Below, one piece after another: positions 36,795 through 45,745 of a stretch of DNA of 64,000 bases. The notes beneath the pieces are model-generated. The model saw nothing but the letters and a program-made list of their open reading frames with translations. It had not been told where the DNA came from and did no database searches. The position numbers were made by a program, and so were the translations under genes. Origin of the DNA: Peptostreptococcaceae bacterium oral taxon 113 str. W5053 (GTDB taxonomy: Bacteria > Bacillota > Clostridia > Tissierellales > Peptoniphilaceae). The first letter of the stretch is position 1, and each line of letters opens with the position of its first letter. The stretch lies in contig KI259766.1 in NCBI GenBank assembly GCA_000467935.1, positions 38,505 to 102,504 on the forward strand. The letters run 5' to 3'.

Positions 36795-37790
36795 ATGAGC
36801 GATTTTTATAACTTTGTCAAAAACTTTTTTTCTACAAATGAATGCACTGATAATACAAAATACTCCTCTGCAGGACACACATTCTGTTTTAATACGGATG
36901 ATGCAGAAGGCATATATTGGTTTTATGAAGGTAAAAATTTTACAATTGATATTCATGATGTCTTCATAAAAAAAGAAATTATCCACACAAGTTTTTCCGG
37001 TTTGGATAATTTCTATTCCTTTTACTCATCTTATTTAGTTACAGCAAACGGCGAAAGTTTTAATCCTTATCAAAATCTTTCTTCAAACTCACTCTATGTT
37101 GTAAATACAAAAAATTCTAAAAACTATAGATTCATACTACACAAAAACTCTCCCTATTTAGGAATAGGTATAAATTTCAAACAATCCATGATAGACGAAT
37201 GTCTATCCTCTTACAAAAACAAAGTTTGTAACTATGAAAATTTATTTTTCAACACCAATACCATTATAAACAAGCCTCTGGAAAGAATTGCGAAAGATAT
37301 ACTAAATTGTAAGATGATATCTCCTGCTGCTGAAATCTTTTTTGAGTCAAAGGCAAAGGAGTGGCTTAGTATAACAATAGACTCATTTTTAAATAAATAC
37401 AACAATCCAATCTCCATCGCTGACGATGAAGCTTTGGAAATTGTTGCTAATTATATAGACGATCATTACGCAACCTCAATCCCACAAAAAACTTTAGAAA
37501 AAATATCCACTATGAGTGGTACAAAGCTTAAAAAATTATTTAGACAAAAATATCAATGCACAATTACCGAATACACTCAAAGACGGCGAATGAATATGGC
37601 GGAAATTCTTCTATTGAACTCCTCCCTTAAAATTCAGGATATAGCTGAAGCTGTAGGATATTCCTCTCATAGCAAATTCAGCACTTGTTTCAAAAAATAC
37701 AAAGGAATGTATCCTAAGGATATAAAAAAATATAGTTCTAAAAAAACTTCTATTTCCGATTGTGCCTGTGCCAAAAAAATTACAATTTAA
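36795..37790 (+). CDS. AraC-family transcriptional regulator
   Basis: A 331-residue regulator. The N-terminal two-thirds is a variable sensor region. The C-terminal double helix-turn-helix (about 215-315) reads PQKTLEKISTMSGTKLKKLF, then TQRRRMNMAEILL, IQDIAEAVGYSSHSKFSTCF and KKYKGMYPKDIKKY. This layout resembles YbtA/PchR-type regulators of siderophore transport. GGAGGTATAC precedes the ATG. It is divergent from the ABC module, with direct repeats between them. Confidence 0.9.
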   Translation: MSDFYNFVKNFFSTNECTDNTKYSSAGHTFCFNTDDAEGIYWFYEGKNFTIDIHDVFIKKEIIHTSFSGLDNFYSFYSSYLVTANGESFNPYQNLSSNSLYVVNTKNSKNYRFILHKNSPYLGIGINFKQSMIDECLSSYKNKVCNYENLFFNTNTIINKPLERIAKDILNCKMISPAAEIFFESKAKEWLSITIDSFLNKYNNPISIADDEALEIVANYIDDHYATSIPQKTLEKISTMSGTKLKKLFRQKYQCTITEYTQRRRMNMAEILLLNSSLKIQDIAEAVGYSSHSKFSTCFKKYKGMYPKDIKKYSSKKTSISDCACAKKITI

Positions 37791-37991
37791 CAAAAACATT
37801 ATATCTTTATCAAGTTTTTTAATTTTGCCGGTTACACCTGATATAGTTTCTATCCCTCTCTGAGCGGTGTATTGCTCTACTTGCTATGCTTTTTTCGAGT
37901 CATTACCTACTTCCCCATAGATACATATCCTTACAGACCGATCATTCAATTGTTAAAAAACAATTTCTTTCTGTGCTGTATGATATTATAT

Positions 37992-38697
37992 ATGTCCATA
38001 AAGTTGGAATTAACAACCTTACAAGAACGCTTAAAAGGTTTAAGAGTTGCACATCTTTTAAATTTAGAAAAATTGGCTAAACTTATAGAGCTTTCTAAAT
38101 CAGTTTCAGGTAATTATAAAACTAATGACTACAAAGAAATCAATCACTGCAATTTAGCTACACTGGCACAGTTTTATAAGGTTTCTACCGATTTCTCGGA
38201 TTAACGGAAAATAAAAATCACCCAAATACAGGCTTAATCAATCTACACTGGAGGATGATATGCTTGATGTATTATTAAATGGTTCCATCAATGATCGTTT
38301 GCTTTGTGAAATTGCTACACAACAAATTTAAGAAACTTATGGCTGATACGGAGATTTTTATTGACAGCATTGCCACTAACCGTTTTAATGACTTAAACTC
38401 TTCTCTTGAAGCCGTAAGGACTGACATTATAAATCAAAATCCAGATGTAGAAGAAGATGTTCCATTAAACCCTATCAGCTAAACAGATAAGAGAAGAAGA
38501 TTTCTTTTGTTAGATTACTCATAAAACTTGAGATACTATTCTAAAAGATATTCGTAAAAATCATGAAATGTTCTAGAAACAGTGTAGATAAATTCATTGA
38601 AATTTTCTGTAATTCACTTGGGATAAAATATAAAAGAGTTTCTGAGAGCGAAAAGGAATTTAAAAAAATTCCTCAAAAAATCTCAGGCAACTATTAA
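37992..38697 (+). pseudogene. Decayed XRE-type regulator of a mobile element
   Basis: The start MSIKLELTTLQERLKGLRVA and the HTH-like LNLEKLAKLIELSKSVSGNY match the regulator carried by many Tn1549-like conjugative elements of Clostridia. The frame is then broken several times, yet later fragments still fit: KLMADTEIFIDSIATNRF, DILKDIRKNHEMF, KFIEIFCNSLGIKYKRVSES. Stops at 38202 and beyond make it inactive. Confidence 0.75.
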
Positions 38698-38810
38698 CTT
38701 TTTAAAAAAGAAAAAGATAGTTTCCATCACTCTTTAATTCATTTATTTAGCTTTAATAATCGTAAGTAGGCTTGATATTTCATATTTTAATATTTAAGTT
38801 ATTCTATATT

Positions 38811-38945
38811 GAGATAACTTCTCTTATAAGATACGACATCTTCCAAGATTTTCTTTTGATTAATAATAGAATTGCTCTCGCCTTATCGTTCATCATCTCG
38901 GCTTAGTCTTTCATACAAAGCTGTTATTTTCTCATAGTTTCTCAC
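38811..38945 (-). pseudogene. N-terminal remnant of a large serine recombinase
   Basis: From a GTG at 38945 behind GGAGGTAATC, the frame reads NYEKITALYERLSRDDE. After a stop/frameshift it continues GESNSIINQKKILEDVVSYK before ending. This is the start of Tn4451/TnpX-like recombinases (ITALYERLSRDDELxGESNSI), including the catalytic-domain leader, but the serine-bearing and later parts are absent. Confidence 0.75.
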
Positions 38946-39144
38946 GATTACCTCCTTTTGCAGGGTTTCTCCAATAAAAAAATAAGCAAAACATTTTTCA
39001 CTTAAATGGTATCTACTACATTTAACAACGAAAATATTATATTTGAAATAGCGATCGCAATTCCTAAATATCATAATATTCCTATAAAAATTTTTCAGTT
39101 CTACTCCATGTCTATACGATAAATCTTTTTCAGTTATTATAATC

Positions 39145-39174
39145 TTGTTCTAATTCCCATTCTTGTGGTATTAT
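39145..39174 (+). promoter_or_regulatory. Promoter of ald
   Basis: TTGTTC (39145-39150), 18 bp, extended -10 TGGTATTAT (hexamer 39169-39174), about 30 bp before the start codon. Confidence 0.55.
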
Positions 39175-39205
39175 TGAAGAAAAATAATTTAGATGAGGCG
39201 AAAAA

Positions 39206-40318
39206 ATGAAAATTGGTATTGTAAAAGAAATAAAAGATCATGAATATCGTGTTGCCGCAACCCCTTCTGCAGTGTCCGCTTTAGTAAAAGCCGGACATAA
39301 GGTTCTTTTTGAGTCTAAAGCCGGAATGGGCATTAATCATAGTGACTCAGAGTATGAAGAAGTTGGTGCTATAATCATCCCTACTGCTAAGGAAATTTGG
39401 GATAATAGCGAACTAATCTATAAGGTCAAAGAACCTGTGAAACAAGAGCGCTCTTTTTTACGCAAAGGACTGGCTGTTTTTTCTTATCTTCATTTTGCTG
39501 CAGATAGAGAACTGGTAGAGTCCTTTGTCTCTAGTGGAGCTGTGGGGATAGCTTTTGAAACGATTGAAGTCAATCACAAATTACCCCTTCTTTCTCCCAT
39601 GTCCGAAATCGGTGGATGCATGAGTATCCAAGAAGGTGCCCATTTGTTGACTAAAACCGGTGGCGGTAAAGGTATGCTCTTGCAAGGTCTCCCCGGCGTT
39701 CCCCCTGCACATGTAGTCATTGTCGGAGGTGGAGTAGCCGGTACAGGTGCTATTCGTACAGCAGTCGGCATCGGAGCTCGTGTAACTGTATTGGACAACA
39801 ATGTCAGTCGTCTGGCTAAACTTGCAGATATCTTCGGTTCCCGTTTGGAAACTCTGTATTCTAATGAATATAATCTTCGAAAAGCAATTCGGGAGGCCGA
39901 CTTGGTCGTTGGAGCTGTTCTTATTCCAGGTGGAAGAACTCCAAAACTCATTACTGAAGATATGGTTGCTTCTATGGAACCAGGAAGCGTTATTGTAGAT
40001 ATTGCCGTTGACCAAGGTGGATGCGTAGAAACTATCGATCGCCCTACATCTCACTCTAATCCTACCTATTTAAAACATGGTGTTATCCATTATGCTGTAG
40101 CCAATATTCCCGGTACAGTATCCAGAGCAGCTACCCATGCACTAAGCAACGTAACTACCGAATATGCTCTGAAAATTGCTGAAAACGGTTGGAAGTCTGC
40201 TGCTAAATCCTATCCGGATTTAGCAAAAGGAATCAATATTGCAGAACATAAAATCGTTTATAAAGCGGTAGCCGATGCCTTCAAGAAAGAGTATACCCCT
40301 CTCGAGGATATCATTTAA
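39206..40318 (+). CDS. ald: Alanine dehydrogenase
   Basis: Interconverts L-alanine and pyruvate plus ammonia with NAD. The 370 residues are the normal length. Motifs include MKIGIVKEIKDHEYRVAATP, KVKEP (catalytic Lys region, near 72-76), YLHFAAD (catalytic His, about 95), the NAD fold GGGVAGTGAIRTAVGIGA (about 174-191), and DIAVDQGGC. It stands alone behind its own promoter and before a strong terminator. It looks richer in G and C than its neighbours and borders the decayed recombinase, so transfer is possible. Confidence 0.95.
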   Translation: MKIGIVKEIKDHEYRVAATPSAVSALVKAGHKVLFESKAGMGINHSDSEYEEVGAIIIPTAKEIWDNSELIYKVKEPVKQERSFLRKGLAVFSYLHFAADRELVESFVSSGAVGIAFETIEVNHKLPLLSPMSEIGGCMSIQEGAHLLTKTGGGKGMLLQGLPGVPPAHVVIVGGGVAGTGAIRTAVGIGARVTVLDNNVSRLAKLADIFGSRLETLYSNEYNLRKAIREADLVVGAVLIPGGRTPKLITEDMVASMEPGSVIVDIAVDQGGCVETIDRPTSHSNPTYLKHGVIHYAVANIPGTVSRAATHALSNVTTEYALKIAENGWKSAAKSYPDLAKGINIAEHKIVYKAVADAFKKEYTPLEDII

Positions 40319-40327
40319 TTTATATTC

Positions 40328-40370
40328 AAAAGCCTTTTTCATTAAAATATTTAATGAAAAAGGCTTTTTT
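40328..40370 (+). terminator. Terminator of ald
   Basis: A long near-perfect stem (AAAAGCCTTTTTCATTAAA against its complement) ending in TTTTTT, 10 bp past the stop. It is symmetric and may also serve the gene on the other strand. Confidence 0.9.
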
Positions 40371-40421
40371 CCACGAATTTCTATCCACGTAAATCTTAAG
40401 AACACAACATATTTTTATATA

Positions 40422-40889
40422 CTATTTAGATATTACATCAACAATCTGAGCCTCGCTGACCTTCAAAAAATCTTCAACTTTCAATTTGATTTGCATTCCA
40501 ATTTTACCGCCACTAACAATAATTTCATCTTGCAAAATGATATCTTCTTGAATATATGTAGGATACTTTTTTTTCATAGCAAAAGGAGAGCATCCTCCAC
40601 GGACATAACCCGTTAATGTTAAAATATCTTTTACATGAATCATTTCCACTTTTTTCTCTTTAATTGCTTTTGCCATAGCCTTTAAATCAATTTCTTCCTG
40701 AACCGGCACAATGCACACAAATATATTTTCTCCTTTTAAGACTAAAGTTTTATAAACCATATCAAGTGAATACCCTATTTTCTCTGCTACGCTGATTCCG
40801 TCGATTTTCCCGTCAGAAGCATTATATTCAAGAATATCATAGTTAATATCTAAGTCATCCAAAAAGCGCATTGCATTTGTCTTTTGCAT
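40422..40889 (-). CDS. ybaK: YbaK/EbsC-type aminoacyl-tRNA deacylase
   Basis: Clears mischarged Cys-tRNA(Pro) or similar. The 155 residues show the family pattern: DILEYNASDGK, YKTLVLKG (catalytic-Lys region), VPVQEEIDLKAMAKA, and GYVRGGCSPFAMKKKYP, with the final GGKIGMQIKL sheet. It is a single gene, facing ald and ahead of the tRNA-Val locus. Cys-tRNA(Pro) deacylase is the likeliest activity, but the family has related specificities. Confidence 0.9.
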   Translation of the reverse strand: MQKTNAMRFLDDLDINYDILEYNASDGKIDGISVAEKIGYSLDMVYKTLVLKGENIFVCIVPVQEEIDLKAMAKAIKEKKVEMIHVKDILTLTGYVRGGCSPFAMKKKYPTYIQEDIILQDEIIVSGGKIGMQIKLKVEDFLKVSEAQIVDVISK

Positions 40890-40930
40890 AAACTTTCTCC
40901 TCCCTCTATTTCTTTATGTTGTCACAAAAA

Positions 40931-40955
40931 GAAAAAGACCGAATGAAATCGGTCT
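40931..40955 (-). terminator. Terminator after tRNA-Val
   Basis: Minus strand: AGACCGA, loop TTTCAT, TCGGTCT, then TTTTC. It starts just past the CCA end of the tRNA. Confidence 0.85.
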
Positions 40956-40957
40956 AA

Positions 40958-41033
40958 TGGTGGGCAGTACCGGTCTCGAACCGATGACCTCCACGATGTC
41001 AACGTGGCGCTCTACCAACTGAGCTAACTTCCC
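40958..41033 (-). tRNA. tRNA-Val (anticodon GAC), CCA encoded
   Basis: Folds as a normal cloverleaf of 76 nt with encoded CCA: D-arm GCTC/GAGC, anticodon stem CCACG/CGTGG with loop TTGACAT (anticodon GAC), T-arm ATCGG-TTCGAGA-CCGGT. The acceptor stem is GGGAAGT against ACTGCCC, which leaves an A-G mismatch at pair 4:69 where a C-G pair is usual. Confidence 0.95.
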
Positions 41034-41085
41034 AAATTCTATGAGTTTATCATAGAATCTTATAATAATCAATCGTTTAAATAAT

Positions 41086-41361
41086 TTATACTCTTATGCT
41101 TTTTTCATCTTCATTTTTTTCAAACCACTTTTCCGCATAAGAACAAGTCGGAATAATTTTAAAGTCTTCTTTTTTAGCATACTCAACGACTTCTTTTATT
41201 AATTTTGCTGCAATACCCTGTCCTTGATAAGAAGGATTCACAACTGTATGATTTAAATCTAATGTATTATCTTCTCTTTTAGGAAAAGTCACATAACCCA
41301 TTATACAATCATTTTCTTCATCAATAAATTCAATTTTATCCTTTAAAAACACTTTTTTCAT
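41086..41361 (-). CDS. Small GNAT-fold N-acetyltransferase
   Basis: A 91-residue single-domain GNAT of the short YidJ-like kind. The acetyl-CoA loop is NPSYQGQGIAAKLIKE (about residues 44-59), followed by IIPTCSYAEKWFEKN, typical of this subfamily. The substrate is unknown. The ATG at 41361 follows AAGGGGTGG; the frame opens much further upstream but only across the nifJ terminator. It sits between tRNA-Val and nifJ. Confidence 0.85.
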   Translation of the reverse strand: MKKVFLKDKIEFIDEENDCIMGYVTFPKREDNTLDLNHTVVNPSYQGQGIAAKLIKEVVEYAKKEDFKIIPTCSYAEKWFEKNEDEKSIRV

Positions 41362-41407
41362 TTTTCCACCCCTTACATTTTTCCCCATTTTTATATTTTT
41401 TAAACAC

Positions 41408-41485
41408 AAAAAAAGCAAGTACTTTTGAGGTGACCCCCAAAAGTTAAACTTTTGGGGGTCAAGTACAAAATTTCCTGCTCTTTTT
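41408..41485 (-). terminator. nifJ: Compound hairpin / terminator after nifJ
   Basis: A perfect 14-bp palindrome (GACCCCCAAAAGTT, one A, then its complement; 41432-41460) is nested in a second, weaker pairing between AGCA...GTACTT on one side and AAGTACTTGCTTTTTTT on the other (minus strand). The T-run makes it a likely terminator for nifJ. The GC-rich inner palindrome looks inserted into an older AT-rich terminator. Confidence 0.7.
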
Positions 41486-41494
41486 ATGTTTAAT

Positions 41495-44400
41495 TTAGAA
41501 TACTTTCTTTTCTGCCATAGCAACATAAGATTCATATCTTTCCTTAGCATCTACAGCTGCTTTATCAAATAATTGATCTGCAATTTCAGGGAAGGATCTC
41601 TTTAAAGAAGTATAACGAACTTCTTCTAAAATAAAATCTTTAAAAGAGGAAACCGGTTCTTTTGAATCCATAATAAACGGATTCTTACCTTCTTCTTTTA
41701 ATCTTGGATCATATCTCCAAAGATGCCAATAACCTGCGTCTACAGCCAATTTTTCACGATTGGAAGTTGTTCCCATTCCTGTACGGATACCATGGTTAAT
41801 ACACGGTGCATATGCAATAACCAAAGACGGTCCGTTATAGCTTTCAGCTTCATGAAGAGCTTTTAGAAGTTGATTCTTATTAGCTCCCATAGCTACTTGT
41901 GCAACATATACGTATCCATAGGTCGCTTGCATTAAACCTAAGTCCTTTTTACGAACATGTTTACCGGATGCTGCAAATTTTGCAACCGCAGCAGTTGGGG
42001 TAGCTTTAGAGGATTGACCGCCAGTATTGGAATATACTTCTGTGTCCATTACTAAAATATTGATATCTTCGCCAGATGCCAATACATGATCCAATCCGCC
42101 GTATCCGATATCATAAGCCCATCCGTCTCCACCGAATACCCATACCGATCTCTTAATTAGAAATTCTTTTAATTCTTTAATGGAATTTACTAATTTAGCA
42201 GCCTCTTCATTTTCAATTTTTTTATCTAACAAACTGAAAATTACTCCAGCAGCTTCTTTAGAGGCTTTTGCATTTTCCATGCCTTCAATCCAATTCTTGA
42301 ACGCTTCGGTGTTTTCATCTGCTAATCCAAGAGCAATATATTGTTCCATCAAATTTTTAAGGCGAATTTTTCTGTTCTTACTTGCCATAGCCATACCGTA
42401 TCCATATTCTGCGTTATCTTCAAACAAAGAACTTGCCCAAGACGGACCATGTCCGTCAGCATTCGTGCAGAACGGTGTAGACGGTGCAGAACCACCCCAA
42501 ATAGAAGAACATCCGGTTGCATTGGCAACCATCATACGATCTCCAAATAATTGAGTAATCAATTTAACATAAGGGGTTTCACCACAACCGGCACAAGCAC
42601 CTGAGAATTCCAACAACGGTTGTCTAAATTGACTTCCTTTAACAGTAGTATCTTCCAGAATATCACCCTTATAGCCGACTTCTTCATGAGCGTATTCCCA
42701 ATTCTTCTTTTGAACTGCATATTGTTCAGCAAAAGGTTTCATTATTAAGGATTTAACCTTTGTCGGGCAAACATCTGCACAGTTTCCGCATCCGGTACAA
42801 TCCATTACGTCTACTTGGATTCTGAAACTTAAACCTTCAAGACCTTTTCCAACAGCCTTCTTAGCTGCAAAAGTTTCCGGTGCTTTAGCCATTTCTTCTT
42901 CCGTCATTAAATAAGGACGAATTGCAGCATGTGGGCAAACATATGCACATTGGTTACATTGAATACAATTGTTGATATCCCATTCCGGAACAGAAAGTGC
43001 TGTACAACGTTTTTCATATGCAGCAGTTCCCATTGGGAATTCACCATTTTCTCTCTTTGTAAATGCAGATACGGGAAGGTCATCGCCTTGTTGAGCATTG
43101 ATAACTTTAACAACGTTGCGAATGAAAGCAGGAGTTGTATCTTCTACTTCCGAATCAACTGCAGTTTTCCAACTTTCCGGAACATCAATTTTTACCAACG
43201 CATTGATTCCTTCATCCACGGCAGCACAGTTCATACGAACAACTTCTTCACCCTTCTTGCCATAGGTTTTATCAATGCTTTCTTTAAGTTTTGCGGTCGC
43301 TTCTTCAATAGGAAGTACGTTGGACAATTTGAAAAATGCAGATTGCATAACCATATTAGTTCTTCCGCCTAATCCAATCTTGCCCGCAATTTTGGAAGCA
43401 TTGATGATATAGAAATTAATATTCTTTTCAGCAATATATTTCTTCATACTTGCCGGTAGATTCTTTTCCAATTCTTCCGGTTCCCAAATGGTATTTAGTA
43501 AGAATGTACCACCTGCTTTTAATCCTTTTAATAAATCATAATCGTATACATATGCTTGTTTTGAGCAAGAAATAAAATCAGGTTCGGTAATTAGATACGT
43601 TGAACGAATCGGTTCATGTCCAAATCTTAAGTGGGACATGGTAATACCGCCGGATTTTTTGGAGTCATATGCAAAATATGCTTGTGCATACATATCTGTT
43701 CCATCACCGATAATCTTAATAGCCGTTTTATTTGCACCAACGGTTCCGTCAGAACCGAAGCCCCAGAACTTGCAACGAATAGTATCTACACTTTCAGTGT
43801 TAATACGTTCTTTAACTGTCAATGATTTATTGGTAACATCGTCAACAATGCTGACGGTAAAGTCATTTTTCGGTGCATCCGCTTTAAGATTTTCGTATAC
43901 AGCATTAATATCGGAAGGCGTAGTGTCTTTAGAACCTAAACCGTAGATACCTCCAACAATTAACGGACGTGTTTCGGATTCATAATATGCATTCTTAACA
44001 TCTAAGTATAAGGGTTGTCCGTCAGCACCTTTTTCTTTTGTTCTGTCCAAAACAGCAATCTTCTTAACAGTTTTAGGCATTTGTGCTAAGAAATGTTTAA
44101 TAGAGAACGGGCGATATAGGTGAACTTTTAACAAGCCGACTTTCTCTCCCTTTCCAACTAAGTAATCAACAACTTCCTCAATCGTTTCAGTTACAGAACC
44201 CATTGCAATAATTACACGTTCAGCATCCTCAGCTCCGTAATAATTGAATAATCCATACTTTCTTCCGGTAATTTCGGACATTTTGTTCATGTATTCTTCA
44301 ACAATTTCCGGTAACTTTTCATAGAAGGGATTGCTGGCTTCCATACCTTGGAAATAAATATCCGGGTTTTGAGCAGTACCCATAGTCTTCGGAGCGCTAG

Positions 44401-45028
44401 GCATCAATGCTCTATTTCTAAAAGCTTGAAGCGCGTCATAGTCGATAAGATCCGCTAAATCTTCATAGTCCATTACTTCTACTTTTTGAATCTCATGGCT
44501 TGTTCTAAATCCATCAAAGAAATGTAAAAACGGAACAGATCCTTTAATCGCCGCCAAGTGAGCTACAGATCCGATATCCATTACTTCTTGTACAGAACCG
44601 GAAGCAAGTAAAGCAAATCCAGTTGCTCTCGCTGCCATAACGTCTTGGTGATCCCCAAAAATACTTAATGCATGAGTAGATAAAGCACGAGCGGATACAT
44701 GGAATACTCCAGGTAATAATTCTCCGGCAATCTTATACATATTCGGAATCATCAATAATAAGCCTTGTGAAGCTGTGAAAGTAGTTGTCAATGCCCCTGA
44801 AACCAAAGAACCGTGAACTGCACCTGCCGCACCTGCTTCAGATTGTAATTCAGTAACCATAACCTTGTCACCAAATAGATTTTTTTTACCATGAGCGGCC
44901 CATTCATCCACATGTTCTGCCATCGGAGATGACGGAGTAATAGGATAAATTGCTGCGACATCCGTAAATGCATATGCAACGTGAGCAGCAGCTTGGTTAC
45001 CGTCCATAGTCTTCATAACTTTTGCCAT
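41495..45028 (-). CDS. nifJ: Pyruvate:ferredoxin (flavodoxin) oxidoreductase, one-subunit
   Basis: Oxidises pyruvate to acetyl-CoA and CO2 and reduces ferredoxin, the central reaction of this anaerobe's energy metabolism. The 1177 residues are the normal full length. In order: YPITPSSPMAEHVDEW (domain I), CoA-region domains, two ferredoxin motifs (NCIQCNQCAYVCP and DCTGCGNCADVCP, about 688-760), CAGCGETPYVKL, and the thiamine pyrophosphate site GGDGWAYDIGYGGLDHV with DTEVYSNTGGQ (about 965-1005). A consensus promoter precedes it. It is a single transcription unit. Confidence 0.98.
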   Translation of the reverse strand: MAKVMKTMDGNQAAAHVAYAFTDVAAIYPITPSSPMAEHVDEWAAHGKKNLFGDKVMVTELQSEAGAAGAVHGSLVSGALTTTFTASQGLLLMIPNMYKIAGELLPGVFHVSARALSTHALSIFGDHQDVMAARATGFALLASGSVQEVMDIGSVAHLAAIKGSVPFLHFFDGFRTSHEIQKVEVMDYEDLADLIDYDALQAFRNRALMPSAPKTMGTAQNPDIYFQGMEASNPFYEKLPEIVEEYMNKMSEITGRKYGLFNYYGAEDAERVIIAMGSVTETIEEVVDYLVGKGEKVGLLKVHLYRPFSIKHFLAQMPKTVKKIAVLDRTKEKGADGQPLYLDVKNAYYESETRPLIVGGIYGLGSKDTTPSDINAVYENLKADAPKNDFTVSIVDDVTNKSLTVKERINTESVDTIRCKFWGFGSDGTVGANKTAIKIIGDGTDMYAQAYFAYDSKKSGGITMSHLRFGHEPIRSTYLITEPDFISCSKQAYVYDYDLLKGLKAGGTFLLNTIWEPEELEKNLPASMKKYIAEKNINFYIINASKIAGKIGLGGRTNMVMQSAFFKLSNVLPIEEATAKLKESIDKTYGKKGEEVVRMNCAAVDEGINALVKIDVPESWKTAVDSEVEDTTPAFIRNVVKVINAQQGDDLPVSAFTKRENGEFPMGTAAYEKRCTALSVPEWDINNCIQCNQCAYVCPHAAIRPYLMTEEEMAKAPETFAAKKAVGKGLEGLSFRIQVDVMDCTGCGNCADVCPTKVKSLIMKPFAEQYAVQKKNWEYAHEEVGYKGDILEDTTVKGSQFRQPLLEFSGACAGCGETPYVKLITQLFGDRMMVANATGCSSIWGGSAPSTPFCTNADGHGPSWASSLFEDNAEYGYGMAMASKNRKIRLKNLMEQYIALGLADENTEAFKNWIEGMENAKASKEAAGVIFSLLDKKIENEEAAKLVNSIKELKEFLIKRSVWVFGGDGWAYDIGYGGLDHVLASGEDINILVMDTEVYSNTGGQSSKATPTAAVAKFAASGKHVRKKDLGLMQATYGYVYVAQVAMGANKNQLLKALHEAESYNGPSLVIAYAPCINHGIRTGMGTTSNREKLAVDAGYWHLWRYDPRLKEEGKNPFIMDSKEPVSSFKDFILEEVRYTSLKRSFPEIADQLFDKAAVDAKERYESYVAMAEKKVF

Positions 45029-45097
45029 AATAACCCTCCTTCTACACCTCTTATTTTTTTATTGCCTATGCGCTTTCACGCACTGTAAATCAATCAT

Positions 45098-45126
45098 ATT
45101 ATACAAAAACCTTTTCCTTTTGTCAA
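45098..45126 (-). promoter_or_regulatory. Perfect consensus promoter of nifJ
   Basis: TTGACA (45121-45126), 17 bp, TATAAT (45098-45103) on the minus strand, both full consensus, with an untranslated leader of about 60 nt. A small GCGTGAAAGCGC hairpin lies in the leader. This implies very strong expression. Confidence 0.9.
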
Positions 45127-45180
45127 CTTTACTACATACTGTTTTCTCAACAAATAAAACATTATTTAAATATAAGATTA

Positions 45181-45744
45181 TCATATATCTAAAGACCGGA
45201 AAAGTATTTCATTTTCAAGTTTGTTTCTGATTGATGTTCCAAATAATGTTTCGCAAATTTTTAGAGCAAATTCTCCGGCAAGATATGGCCCTTTCGCTGT
45301 AATCAATGTTTCATCTTTAACTACACTCTTGTTCACATGCTTCCCAAAACAGATCTCATTTTCAACCCCGGGATAACAGGTATAGTACCTGTCTTTAAGA
45401 ACACCTGCTTTATCTAAAACAATCGGTGCAGCGCAAATTGCAGCTATTACCTTTCCGTTCCTTTCAAATTCTTCAACTATACGAATCACTCTGTCATCTT
45501 TTTGTAATATCGATGCCCCCGGCATGCCTCCAGGTAATATTATGCAATCATAATTTTCTGAAGAAATATCCTTAAGTGTCCCATCCGTAACAATTTGAAT
45601 TTGGTGAGCACCTCTTACTATTTTTGAATCTCCAAGAGATATCATATCCACTTTTGCTCCTACCCTCCGTAAATAATCTGCAGGAGTTAAGGCTTCAACC
45701 TCTTCAAAGCCTTCCTGTGCTAAAAGAATTAATATTTTTTTCAT
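45181..45744 (-). CDS. DJ-1/PfpI-family protein
   Basis: A 187-residue DJ-1/ThiJ-type protein: EGFEEVEALTPADYLRRVGAK (the conserved Glu), ILPGGMPGA, and the nucleophile-elbow AAICAAPIVLDKAGVL with the reactive Cys at about 104. The family includes glyoxalases, deglycases and chaperones; a specific activity cannot be chosen. AGGGAGGCG precedes the ATG. It is the last gene of the TRAP/aro run, 1 bp after aroQ. Confidence 0.9.
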   Translation of the reverse strand: MKKILILLAQEGFEEVEALTPADYLRRVGAKVDMISLGDSKIVRGAHQIQIVTDGTLKDISSENYDCIILPGGMPGASILQKDDRVIRIVEEFERNGKVIAAICAAPIVLDKAGVLKDRYYTCYPGVENEICFGKHVNKSVVKDETLITAKGPYLAGEFALKICETLFGTSIRNKLENEILFRSLDI

Positions 45745-45745
45745 T

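Noticed and set aside
39574..40054. Two minus-strand frames opposite ald
   Set aside because: They overlap each other and mirror ald in two frames. The composition is that of an antisense shadow.
42929..43372. Plus-strand frame of 147 codons opposite nifJ
   Set aside because: Shadow of nifJ. It has no ribosome site and no recognisable domain.
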